DNA of 64,000 nt, from contig JASBTM010000014.1 in NCBI GenBank assembly GCA_030148425.1, positions 62,001 to 126,000 of the forward strand. Direction: 5' to 3'. This DNA comes from Hyphomicrobium sp. (lineage in GTDB: Bacteria; Pseudomonadota; Alphaproteobacteria; Rhizobiales; Hyphomicrobiaceae). The position numbers and the translations under genes are program-made. Below are positions 1-8,119 of the stretch, piece by piece (position 1 is the first letter of the stretch; every line of letters begins with the position of its first letter). Below the pieces are notes generated by a model. The model searched no databases, was not told the origin of the DNA, and was given only the letters and a program-made list of their open reading frames with translations.

Positions 1-1
1 G

Positions 2-535
2 AACCTTTTTGAAGGCGATCCGATGACGCCGATGTTCCGCCAAGCGATCGGCGGCCTGCGCGCTTCGATGCCCGATTTCATGGCGGTCTGGGCGCAGTCT
101 GCCAACGCCTACCGCCGCTACGTGCCGGAATCCTATGTGCCGATGTCGGCGCACTGGGGCTTCAACAATCGCACGGTGGCGCTGCGCGTGCCCTGCTGCA
201 GCGGCCCGGCGACAAGGATCGAGCATCGCGTCTCAGGCGCCGACGCCAACCCGTACATGGTCATCGCGGGCATTCTCGCGGGCGTTTCTTACGGTATCGC
301 CAACGGCATCGATCCGGGGCAGCATGCAGAAGGCAACGCCGAAGAGCTTGACGGCGCCCAGCTGCCGACGGCGTGGGTCAATGCGCTCGAAAAATTCCGT
401 TCGTCGGAGATCGTTCGCGACACGTTCGGCGCGACGTTCCAAGACATTTACTATCGTCTGAAAGAGACCGAGCGGATCAGCTTCGAACGGGTCGTCACGG
501 CGCTCGACTATGAGTGGTACGCTCAGGTTGCATAG
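2..535 (+). CDS. puuA: Gamma-glutamylputrescine synthetase-like glutamine synthetase family protein (C-terminal part)
   Basis: The gene is cut by the left edge; the frame is open from base 2, so only about the last 177 residues are seen. They match the C-terminal catalytic domain of the glutamine synthetase superfamily: an HWG-x-NNRT stretch, a nearby arginine-rich segment (ATRIEHRVSGADANPY) and a helical tail. In classical GlnA the AANPY-type motif lies in the same place. The neighbours decide the subtype: puuC starts 12 bases after the stop and gabD and gabT follow, so ATP-dependent gamma-glutamylation of putrescine, the first step of the Puu pathway, is the likely reaction. Other GlnA-like amine ligases remain possible because the N-terminal half is outside the window. 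Confidence 0.85.
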   Translation, partial: NLFEGDPMTPMFRQAIGGLRASMPDFMAVWAQSANAYRRYVPESYVPMSAHWGFNNRTVALRVPCCSGPATRIEHRVSGADANPYMVIAGILAGVSYGIANGIDPGQHAEGNAEELDGAQLPTAWVNALEKFRSSEIVRDTFGATFQDIYYRLKETERISFERVVTALDYEWYAQVA

Positions 536-547
536 GATTTTACGATC

Positions 548-2035
548 ATGACATCGCTTGCACATTTCGAAGCCGTCGCCGGATCGATAAAGATTCCGGG
601 CGAAGCCGTTATCGACGGCAAGCTCGCCGGCAGCGTTTCGGGAAAAACGTTCGCCAACGTCTCTCCGCGCAACGGCCGCATCCTCAATCATGTTGCGCAA
701 TGCGGGCCGGAAGACGTCGATCTTGCAGTCAAAAGCGCGCGTCGCGCCTTCGAGCAAGGCTCGTGGCGCAAGCTTCATTATCGTGAGAAGAAGCGCATTC
801 TGTTCAAGCTCGCCGAGTTGATGGAGCGTGACATCGAAACACTTGCCGTGCTCGAAAGCCTCGATGTCGGCAAGCCGATCTCGAACGCACTCGGTGGCGA
901 CGTTCCTAACGCCATCCGCACACTCCGTTATTATGCAGAGGCGCTGGACAAGGTTTACGGCGAGGTTGCACCCGAAGCTCCGGACCGCTTCTCGTTTGTG
1001 CTGCACGATCCGCTCGGCGTTATCGGCGCCATCGTACCGTGGAACTTCCCACTGCACATGGCGATGTGGAAGGTCGCGCCCGCGCTCGCGATGGGCAATT
1101 CCGTTATTCTGAAGCCTGCGGAACAATCTCCGCTGACGGCCCTGAAACTCGGCGAATTGGCGCTTGAGGCTGGCCTCCCCGCCGGGGTTCTCAACGTCGT
1201 TCCGGGCTTCGGCGCAGAAGCAGGCAAGGCGCTTGCACTGCACAACGACGTCGACATGATCGCCTTTACCGGTTCCGGCCCCGTCGGCAAGCTGCTGATG
1301 CAGTATTCCGGACAGAGCAATCTGAAGCGCGTGAGCCTGGAGCTTGGCGGAAAATCTCCGCACATCATTTTCGCGGACTGCCCAGATCTCGACCGGGCTG
1401 CCACAGAAGCTGCATGGGGCATCTTCTATAATTCAGGGCAGGTATGCACTGCCGGATCTCGTCTCCTGGTACAGGACGCGATAGCCGATGATTTCACCAA
1501 TCGGCTCATAACGGTTGCCCGAAAAATCGTTTCTGGCGACCCCCTGGAGCCGGCGACGACCTCGGGCGCCATGGTTAGCGAAGAACAAATGAAGACGGCA
1601 CTCCGCTATATCGAAACGGCGAAACGCGAGGGCGGCTCTCTAGCCCTCGGCGGCAATCGCACGCTCGAAGAAAGCGGCGGTTTTTACGTCGAGCCGACCG
1701 TCTTCGCGGGTGTGACGCCGGAGAATACGCTGGCGCGCGAAGAGGTTTTCGGACCGGTGCTCGCCATCACGCGCTTCAAGGAAGCCGACGATGCGATCCG
1801 CATCGCCAACGACACGAACTATGGCCTCGCCGCCGGACTTTGGACGAAGGACATCACGCTGGCTCACCGCGCCGCGCGTGAGATCCGCGCCGGCCTCGTG
1901 TGGATCAACGGCTGGGACGCCTGCGATATCACTGTGCCTTTCGGCGGCTTCAAGCAGTCCGGCTTCGGCCGCGATCGCTCTCTGCACGCCTTACATAAGT
2001 ATGCCGACCTCAAGTCGGTTTCGATCACCCTCTGA
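548..2035 (+). CDS. puuC: Gamma-glutamyl-gamma-aminobutyraldehyde dehydrogenase-type aldehyde dehydrogenase
   Basis: A full-length NAD(P)-dependent aldehyde dehydrogenase of 495 residues. The nucleotide-binding PWNFP segment, the general-base glutamate in LELGG (E265), the catalytic cysteine in SGQVC (C300) and the EEVFGPV motif are all present. In the Puu pathway this enzyme oxidises gamma-glutamyl-gamma-aminobutyraldehyde; members of the family accept many aliphatic aldehydes. It lies 12 bases after the puuA-like gene and 18 bases before gabD, in one apparent operon. The gamma-glutamylputrescine oxidase (PuuB) and hydrolase (PuuD) are not in the window and may lie upstream. The subfamily is assigned mainly from context. 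Confidence 0.88.
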   Translation: MTSLAHFEAVAGSIKIPGEAVIDGKLAGSVSGKTFANVSPRNGRILNHVAQCGPEDVDLAVKSARRAFEQGSWRKLHYREKKRILFKLAELMERDIETLAVLESLDVGKPISNALGGDVPNAIRTLRYYAEALDKVYGEVAPEAPDRFSFVLHDPLGVIGAIVPWNFPLHMAMWKVAPALAMGNSVILKPAEQSPLTALKLGELALEAGLPAGVLNVVPGFGAEAGKALALHNDVDMIAFTGSGPVGKLLMQYSGQSNLKRVSLELGGKSPHIIFADCPDLDRAATEAAWGIFYNSGQVCTAGSRLLVQDAIADDFTNRLITVARKIVSGDPLEPATTSGAMVSEEQMKTALRYIETAKREGGSLALGGNRTLEESGGFYVEPTVFAGVTPENTLAREEVFGPVLAITRFKEADDAIRIANDTNYGLAAGLWTKDITLAHRAAREIRAGLVWINGWDACDITVPFGGFKQSGFGRDRSLHALHKYADLKSVSITL

Positions 2036-2053
2036 CGCCAAGGAGACGATGCA

Positions 2054-3508
2054 ATGAACATCAAATCCTCGACACCATTCCCCTCGGCGGCCTTCATCGA
2101 CGGCGAGTGGGTCACCTCGAAGAAGACATTTCCGGTCGTCGATCCTGCAACGGGTGAGACGCTGGTGGACGTGCCAGATCTGACGCCCGACGATGCCAAG
2201 CGCGCCATCGATGCGGCGCACAAGGCGTTTCCGGCCTGGGCCGCGAAGACCGCCAAGGAGCGCGCTCAGATACTCCGCAAGTGGTTCGACCTCATCATCG
2301 CCGACACAGAAGCGCTGGCGCAGCTGATGACGGCCGAACAGGGCAAGCCGCTGGCGGAATCACGCGGCGAAGTCGCTTACGGTGCGTCTTTCATCGAATG
2401 GTTCGCCGAAGAAGCAAAGCGCGCTTACGGGCACACGATCCCGACGACGGTCGCGTCGCGTCGCTACCTCACAATCAAGCAACCGGTGGGCGTTTGCGCG
2501 GCGATCACGCCGTGGAACTTCCCCATTGCGATGATTACCCGCAAGGTCGGTTGCGCGCTGGCAGCCGGCTGCACCATCGTTGTGAAGCCTTCGGAAGAGA
2601 CGCCGCTCTCGGCTCTCGCGCTTGCCAAGCTCGCGCAGGACGCAGGCGTCCCCCCGGGCGTGTTCAACGTTATCACGACGCTCGACGGCCCGGGCGTGGG
2701 CAAGGTGCTGACAGCAGATGACCGCGTGCGGAAGCTGACATTCACGGGCTCAACCGAAGTCGGCCGCATCCTCTATCGGCAGTGCGCTGACACCATCAAG
2801 AAGCTGACGCTCGAACTTGGCGGCAACGCACCGCTGATCATCTTCGACGATGCCGACTTGAAGCAGGCGGTCGCTGGCACGATGGCGTCAAAGTTCCGCA
2901 ACGCTGGCCAAACCTGCGTGTGCGCGAACCGCATTCTCGTTCAGGCGGGCATCTTCGATACGTTCGTCGCGGCCTTGAAAGAGGCAGCCGCAAAGCTCGT
3001 CGTTGCGCCCGGCCGCGACGCCAAGTCGACGGTCGGACCGCTGATCAACGCGGAAGCCATCGACAAGGTGAAGTCGCTGCTTTCCAACGCAGTCTCGGCG
3101 GGCGCCAAGATCGAAATCGGCGGTAAGCCGGACGATCACGGTCCCCTCTTCTTCGAACCGACCGTCGTCACCGGCATCACGACCGAAATGACGATCGCGA
3201 ACGAAGAGATCTTCGGGCCGGTCGCATCGTTGATCCGTTTCGAAACGGAAGCCGACGCCATCCGCATCGCCAACAGCACGCCGTTCGGACTTGCGGCGTA
3301 CCTCTTCAGCCAGAACGTCTCGCGCGCATGGCGCGTGGCGGAAGCGCTCGAAGCGGGCATGGTCGGCGTCAACGAAGGTGTGTTCTCGAACGAAGTCGCA
3401 CCGTTTGGTGGCATCAAGCAGTCGGGTCTCGGCCGCGAGGGTGCCGACGAAGGTCTTAACGAATATCTCGAGACGAAAATGATCGCCCTTGGCGGCATCA
3501 ACGCCTAG
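2054..3508 (+). CDS. gabD: Succinate-semialdehyde dehydrogenase
   Basis: 484 residues, the usual GabD length. It oxidises succinate semialdehyde to succinate, the last step of GABA degradation. PWNFP, LELGGNAP (general base) and the active-site segment GQTCVC are present; the catalytic cysteine falls at residue 288 with a second cysteine at 290, the same pair and numbering as in Escherichia coli GabD, where it can form a redox-sensitive disulphide. An AAGGAGA ribosome-binding site precedes the start. Gene order puuC-gabD-gabT fits conversion of putrescine-derived GABA to succinate. Confidence 0.93.
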   Translation: MNIKSSTPFPSAAFIDGEWVTSKKTFPVVDPATGETLVDVPDLTPDDAKRAIDAAHKAFPAWAAKTAKERAQILRKWFDLIIADTEALAQLMTAEQGKPLAESRGEVAYGASFIEWFAEEAKRAYGHTIPTTVASRRYLTIKQPVGVCAAITPWNFPIAMITRKVGCALAAGCTIVVKPSEETPLSALALAKLAQDAGVPPGVFNVITTLDGPGVGKVLTADDRVRKLTFTGSTEVGRILYRQCADTIKKLTLELGGNAPLIIFDDADLKQAVAGTMASKFRNAGQTCVCANRILVQAGIFDTFVAALKEAAAKLVVAPGRDAKSTVGPLINAEAIDKVKSLLSNAVSAGAKIEIGGKPDDHGPLFFEPTVVTGITTEMTIANEEIFGPVASLIRFETEADAIRIANSTPFGLAAYLFSQNVSRAWRVAEALEAGMVGVNEGVFSNEVAPFGGIKQSGLGREGADEGLNEYLETKMIALGGINA

Positions 3509-3519
3509 CAGTCAAGTTT

Positions 3520-3549
3520 CGGCGGGGCATTTGCAGTAATGCTCCGCCG
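3520..3549 (+). terminator. Hairpin between gabD and gabT
   Basis: CGGCGGGGCATT (3520-3531) pairs with AATGCTCCGCCG (3538-3549), one mismatch, with a 6-base loop. A run of T follows only about 17 bases later (3567-3572), so it may act as an intra-operon attenuator or an mRNA-stability hairpin rather than a full terminator. Confidence 0.4.
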
Positions 3550-3603
3550 CAGAGGCATCGCACAGTTTTTTCTGACCCCGAACCACGAAGGATCTCAACT
3601 TCC

Positions 3604-4899
3604 ATGGCTACCTCCGCCGAGCTTCAGGCCCGTCGCGTCGCTGCCGTTCCGCGCGGCGTGGGGAACGTGACGCAGATCTTTGCGAAGACCGCCAAGAACG
3701 CAGAGATCTGGAGCGAGGACGGAAAGCGCTACATCGACTTCGGAGCGGGCATCGCCGTCGTCAATACGGGGCACCAGCATCCGCGGCTCGTGAAGGCGGT
3801 GGAAGAACAGCTTAAATCTTTCAGCCACGTCTGCTTCCAGGTGACGCCTTACGAAAATTACGTAAGCCTCGCCGAGCGCCTGAACGCCGTCGCCCCGGTG
3901 CCGGGACCGGCGAAGACGATGCTTGCATCTACCGGAGCCGAAGCCGTTGAGAACGCGGTGAAGGTCGCACGCGCGTTCACAGGCCGGGCAGGCATCATTT
4001 CATTTGCAGGCGGCTTCCACGGGCGCACGCTCATGGGCATGGCGCTGACGGGCAAGGTCGTGCCCTATAAGAAGGGCTATGGCCCCTTCCCCGCGGAAAT
4101 TTACAACGTCGAATTCCCGAACCTCTATCACGGCGGTAGCGTCGAGCAGAGCATTCAGAGCCTGAAGTCGCTGTTCAAGCACACGGCCGATCCGTCGAGC
4201 ATCGCGGGCATCATCATCGAGCCAGTGCAGGGCGAAGGCGGCTTCAACGTCGTGCCGAAGGACTTCATGATCGCGCTTCGCAAGCTATGCGACGATCACG
4301 GCATTCTTCTCATCGCCGATGAAATCCAGACGGGTTTCGCGCGGACCGGCAAGATGTTTGCGATGGAACATTTCGGCGTGAAGGCCGATGTCGTCACCAT
4401 GGCGAAAGGGTTGGCTGGCGGGCTGCCACTGTCCGCCATCGTCGGGCGCGCCGACGTGATGGACGCTTCGAACCCCGGCGGTCTCGGCGGCACCTATGCG
4501 GGCAATCCCCTCGCCTGCGCCTCGGCCCATGCCGTGCTCGACGTCATCGCGGACGAGAAGCTTTGTGATCGCGCCAACGCCATCGGCAAGATCATCATGG
4601 ATCGTTGCTCGGCGCTGCAGGGGAATTCAAACCTCAACTGCATCGGCGACGTGCGCGGCCTTGGCGCCATGTGCGCGGTCGAACTCGTGAAGGACAAGGC
4701 GAGCGGCGAGCCCGCGCCCGAATTGACCGGAGCCCTGCTTAAGGCCGCGAGCGATCGCGGACTCATTCTGCTGTCGTGCGGCACATACGGAAACGTCATC
4801 CGCTTCCTCGTGCCGTTGACGGCGAGCGACGAACTCGTGCGCGAAGGCATGGACGTGTTCGAAGCGGCTCTGACAGAAGCCATCACTAAAGTCGCTTAA
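3604..4899 (+). CDS. gabT: 4-aminobutyrate transaminase
   Basis: 431-residue class III (fold type I) PLP aminotransferase. It moves the amino group of GABA to 2-oxoglutarate, giving succinate semialdehyde for the GabD encoded just upstream. The PLP lysine sits in TMAKGLAGG at residue 268, the same number as in E. coli GabT; the IADEIQTGFART segment holds the PLP-contacting aspartate, and TGAEAVENAVK the phosphate-binding region. The start is supported by conservation of the N-terminus. A 95-base gap with a hairpin separates it from gabD; a structured repeat follows the stop. Confidence 0.93.
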   Translation: MATSAELQARRVAAVPRGVGNVTQIFAKTAKNAEIWSEDGKRYIDFGAGIAVVNTGHQHPRLVKAVEEQLKSFSHVCFQVTPYENYVSLAERLNAVAPVPGPAKTMLASTGAEAVENAVKVARAFTGRAGIISFAGGFHGRTLMGMALTGKVVPYKKGYGPFPAEIYNVEFPNLYHGGSVEQSIQSLKSLFKHTADPSSIAGIIIEPVQGEGGFNVVPKDFMIALRKLCDDHGILLIADEIQTGFARTGKMFAMEHFGVKADVVTMAKGLAGGLPLSAIVGRADVMDASNPGGLGGTYAGNPLACASAHAVLDVIADEKLCDRANAIGKIIMDRCSALQGNSNLNCIGDVRGLGAMCAVELVKDKASGEPAPELTGALLKAASDRGLILLSCGTYGNVIRFLVPLTASDELVREGMDVFEAALTEAITKVA

Positions 4900-4904
4900 T
4901 GTTT

Positions 4905-4944
4905 GGCCCCGGCGACTCCCCTCCGGGGAGCCCGCCACCGGGGT
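4905..4944. repeat. Structured intergenic repeat, copy 1
   Basis: An outer stem (GGCCCCGGCG against CGCCACCGGGGTC, with a bulge) encloses an inner hairpin CCCC-TCC-GGGG. Bases 4911-4936 match 12570-12595 at 21 of 26 positions, and two of the differences are a paired exchange that keeps the inner stem. It lies directly after the gabT stop codon. Confidence 0.55.
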
Positions 4945-4963
4945 CGGTCGAAGGGATCAATAA

Positions 4964-6286
4964 ATGAACGTACAGATCAAGCCGAACGACCTCGCATCCT
5001 TCTGGATGCCGTTTACGGCCAACAAGCAGTTCAAGGAGAATCCGAGGCTGTTCGTTGGCGCCAAGGACATGCATTACGTTACGAACGACGGCCGCAAGGT
5101 GCTCGACGGCACGTCCGGTCTCTGGTGCGTTAATGCAGGCCACTGCCGGCCGAAGATCGCGGACGCAATCAAACAACAGGTCGAGACGCTCGACTTCGCC
5201 GGCACGTTCCAGATGGGCCATACGCGCGCCTTCGAAGCGGCGAGCCGCCTGACGGCCATTGCGCCCGAGGGCTTCGACCACGTGTTCTTCACGAACTCAG
5301 GTTCGGAATCGGTCGAGACGGCGCTCAAGATGGCGCTCGCTTATCATCGCGCCAAGGGTAACGCTACGAAAGTGCGCCTCATCGGCCGCGAGCGCGGCTA
5401 TCACGGCGTCAACTTCGGCGGCATGTCGGTCGGCGGCATTGGTCCGAATCGCAAGATGTTCGGAGCGCTCGTCGCGGGCGTCGATCATCTCCGGCACACG
5501 CACGACCTTGCGAAGAATGCTTTCTCGCGAGGCGAACCCGAGCACGGCGCTGAGCTTGCCGATGATCTCGAGCGTCTCGTCGCGCTGCATGACGCATCGA
5601 CCATCGCCGCCGTCATCGTCGAGCCCGTCGCATGCTCGACGGGCGTACTGATTCCGCCGAAGGGATATCTGAAGCGTCTCGAAGCCATCGCGAAGAAGCA
5701 CGATATCCTGCTTATCGCCGATGAAGTCATCACGGGCTTCGGCCGTCTCGGCGTGCCGTTCGGCTCGGACTATTTCGGTATTTCGCCAGACATCATCACG
5801 TCGGCCAAGGGCGTGACCAATGGCACAATCCCGATGGGGGCGGTGTTCGTCAAATCGCACATCCACGATGCCTTCATGAACGGCCCCGATTGGATGATCG
5901 ATTTCTTCCACGGCTACACGTATTCCGGCCATCCGGTGGCTGCGGCTGCCGCCATCGGCACGCTCGACACCTATGCGGAAGAAGGCCTGCTGACGCGCGC
6001 GGCGGAGCTTGCACCCTATTGGGAAGAACGCGTCCACGCGCTCAAAGACATGCCGCACGTCATCGACGTGCGTAACATCGGCCTCATCGGCGCAATCGAG
6101 TTTGCGCCCGATCCGGCGCAACCCGGTAAGCGGGCCTACGATCGCTTCGTCAAGGCGTTCGAAGACGGCATTCTCGTCCGCCAGACGGGCGACATCATCG
6201 CGCTGTCGCCGCCGCTCATCATCTCGAAGGCAGAAATCGATCAGTTGTTCGATACCTTCGGCAAAGTGCTGAAGTCGATGAATTAA
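4964..6286 (+). CDS. Omega-amino acid:pyruvate (beta-alanine:pyruvate) aminotransferase
   Basis: 440-residue class III PLP aminotransferase, distinct from GabT. The N-terminal FWMPFTANKQFK, DGTSGLWCVNAGH and the FFTNSGSES phosphate-binding segment are typical of the Pseudomonas omega-amino acid:pyruvate transaminase group. The PLP lysine is in TSAKGVTNG at residue 282 and the cofactor aspartate in IADEVITGFGR. Known enzymes use beta-alanine and other omega-amines as donors and pyruvate as acceptor, giving malonate semialdehyde and alanine. Its place before mmsA fits, because MmsA-type enzymes can convert malonate semialdehyde to acetyl-CoA. Exact donor range is inferred. Confidence 0.85.
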   Translation: MNVQIKPNDLASFWMPFTANKQFKENPRLFVGAKDMHYVTNDGRKVLDGTSGLWCVNAGHCRPKIADAIKQQVETLDFAGTFQMGHTRAFEAASRLTAIAPEGFDHVFFTNSGSESVETALKMALAYHRAKGNATKVRLIGRERGYHGVNFGGMSVGGIGPNRKMFGALVAGVDHLRHTHDLAKNAFSRGEPEHGAELADDLERLVALHDASTIAAVIVEPVACSTGVLIPPKGYLKRLEAIAKKHDILLIADEVITGFGRLGVPFGSDYFGISPDIITSAKGVTNGTIPMGAVFVKSHIHDAFMNGPDWMIDFFHGYTYSGHPVAAAAAIGTLDTYAEEGLLTRAAELAPYWEERVHALKDMPHVIDVRNIGLIGAIEFAPDPAQPGKRAYDRFVKAFEDGILVRQTGDIIALSPPLIISKAEIDQLFDTFGKVLKSMN

Positions 6287-6294
6287 AATTGAGA

Positions 6295-6442
6295 CCGTCA
6301 TCCTCGACCGGGCGCAGCGAAGCTGCGTCGAAGGTCGAGGGAACCAGCGCAGACTCGTCGAAGACGCACTAGCGTGCCTACGGCGCTCCTTATGCTGGAT
6401 CCCCGAATGCGACTGCTGCGCTCACGCATTCGAGGATGACGG
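6295..6442. repeat. 148-base dispersed element with 13-base terminal inverted repeats, copy A
   Basis: The ends are perfect inverted repeats, CCGTCATCCTCGA (6295-6307) and TCGAGGATGACGG (6430-6442). Inside are ATGCTGGATCCCCG and GACTCGTCGAAGACG. The same ends, internal blocks and length recur at 36706-36857. No coding potential is seen. It fills most of the gap between the transaminase gene and mmsA. Confidence 0.75.
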
Positions 6443-6472
6443 AAGTAACAAATTCAAGCCGAGGTTTATCCA

Positions 6473-7969
6473 ATGCATATGATCGAAAACGCCATCGATG
6501 GGCGCAAAACGGCGGTTCACGCGACGCGTACGCAGCCCGTTTTCAACCCGGCGACGGGGGAAGAGGTGGCGCGCCTTCCGCTTTCGAGCGCCGAGGATCT
6601 CAACACTGCCGTCGCGGCCGCGAAGAAAGCCGCCGTTTTGTGGGGCACGACGCCGCCGATGAAGCGCGTTCGTCCGCTCTTCAAGTTCAAGGAGCTTCTG
6701 GAGAAGAACGCCGACGAGATCGCACGCCTCATTTCGCGCGAGCACGGCAAGACGCACGCGGACTCGCTCGGAGAGTTGGCGCGCGGCATCGACGTCGTCG
6801 ATTTCGCCTGCGGAATTCCGCATCTTCTGAAGGGTGAGTTCAGCCGCAACGTCGGCCCGGATATCGATAGCTGGTCAGACCGCCAGCCGCTCGGCGTCGT
6901 CGCGGGCATCACGCCCTTCAACTTTCCGGCCATGGTGCCGATGTGGATGTTTCCGGTCGCCATCGCTTGCGGCAACGCTTTCATCCTGAAGCCGTCGGAA
7001 CGCGATCCGTCGGCACCGATGCTGATTTGGGAACTGTTCCAAGAGGCAGGTCTTCCGGCTGGCGTCTTCAACATCGTGCACGGCGACAAGACGATCGTTG
7101 ATGCGATCCTCGATCATCCGGACATCGCGGCCGTCTCGTTCGTCGGCTCGACGCCCGTCGCGCAGTATATTTACGGACGGGGCACGGCGAACGGGAAGCG
7201 CGTGCAAGCGCTCGGCGGCGCCAAGAACCACATGATTGTGATGCCCGACGCCGACATGGATCAGGCAGTCGATGCGCTGATGGGCGCGGGCTATGGCTCG
7301 GCAGGCGAGCGCTGCATGGCGATCTCGGTCGCCGTTCCGGTGGGCGAGAAGACGGCCGACAAGCTCGTCGAGGCGCTCGCTCCGCGCGTGCGCGCGCTCA
7401 AAGTCGGCCCGGCTTCGGATCCTGAATCCGAAATGGGTCCGGTGGTGACCGCAGACGCCAAGCGCAAGATCACGTCGCTTATCGACAAGGGCGTCGCCGA
7501 AGGCGCGAAGCTCGTTGTCGACGGGCGCGGCCTCACGCTGCAGGGCTATGAGAACGGCTACTTCCTCGGCGGCACGCTGTTCGACAATGTCACGCGCGAC
7601 ATGACGATTTATCGCGAAGAAATCTTCGGGCCGGTGCTCGCGGTCGTGCGCGCCAAGAATTACGACGAGGCCGCCGACCTCATCAACACGCACGAGTACG
7701 GCAACGGCACGGCGATCTTCACGCGCGACGGCGATACAGCGCGTGCGTTCGCGGACAAGATCGAAGTCGGCATGGTCGGCATCAACGTGCCGCTGCCGGT
7801 GCCGGTCGCCTATCACTCGTTCGGCGGCTGGAAGCGGTCGATTTTCGGCGATCACGCCATCTACGGACCGGAAGGCGTGCACTTCTACACGCGCTTGAAG
7901 ACAGTCACGGCCCGCTGGCCCGCCGGCATCCGGAAGGGCGCGGACTTCAACTTCCCGAGCCTGAAATAG
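6473..7969 (+). CDS. mmsA: Methylmalonate-semialdehyde dehydrogenase (CoA-acylating)
   Basis: 498 residues, typical of MmsA/IolA. It differs from classical aldehyde dehydrogenases by the GERCMAIS active-site segment (cysteine 281) and by [11 protein letters not shown] near residue 145, both MmsA hallmarks. It converts methylmalonate semialdehyde to propionyl-CoA, or malonate semialdehyde to acetyl-CoA, with CoA and NAD. Here it can take the product of the preceding beta-alanine transaminase; it also serves valine degradation, for which a 3-hydroxyisobutyryl-CoA hydrolase-like gene exists at 26.5 kb. A strong terminator follows. Confidence 0.93.
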   Translation: MHMIENAIDGRKTAVHATRTQPVFNPATGEEVARLPLSSAEDLNTAVAAAKKAAVLWGTTPPMKRVRPLFKFKELLEKNADEIARLISREHGKTHADSLGELARGIDVVDFACGIPHLLKGEFSRNVGPDIDSWSDRQPLGVVAGITPFNFPAMVPMWMFPVAIACGNAFILKPSERDPSAPMLIWELFQEAGLPAGVFNIVHGDKTIVDAILDHPDIAAVSFVGSTPVAQYIYGRGTANGKRVQALGGAKNHMIVMPDADMDQAVDALMGAGYGSAGERCMAISVAVPVGEKTADKLVEALAPRVRALKVGPASDPESEMGPVVTADAKRKITSLIDKGVAEGAKLVVDGRGLTLQGYENGYFLGGTLFDNVTRDMTIYREEIFGPVLAVVRAKNYDEAADLINTHEYGNGTAIFTRDGDTARAFADKIEVGMVGINVPLPVPVAYHSFGGWKRSIFGDHAIYGPEGVHFYTRLKTVTARWPAGIRKGADFNFPSLK

Positions 7970-7977
7970 GATTTGGA

Positions 7978-8006
7978 GGAGCGAACGGAGATCAGCCGTT
8001 CGCTCC
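7978..8006 (+). terminator. Intrinsic terminator after mmsA
   Basis: GGAGCGAACGG (7978-7988) and CCGTTCGCTCC (7996-8006) form a perfect 11-base-pair stem with a 7-base loop, followed by TTATTCT. It closes the catabolic operon and argues against any upstream start for the next gene. Confidence 0.8.
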
Positions 8007-8119
8007 TTATTCTAAAGTACTGCGGCATATCAGAAATTCGATCTTCACTTCAGGCTGACACAAGGCCCGCGTCCTCAGTTCATCGCAGCATGAACTTAAG
8101 TTCGCGAGATCCATTGCCT

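Noticed and set aside
233..1363. A 376-residue minus-strand frame under puuA and puuC
   Set aside because: It is antisense to two well-conserved genes, has no family resemblance and an arginine-rich composition typical of shadow frames in GC-rich DNA.
7973..8119. Longer start for the chemoreceptor gene
   Set aside because: The TTG start lies five bases before the mmsA terminator stem, and the extra residues match nothing in the globin-coupled sensor family.
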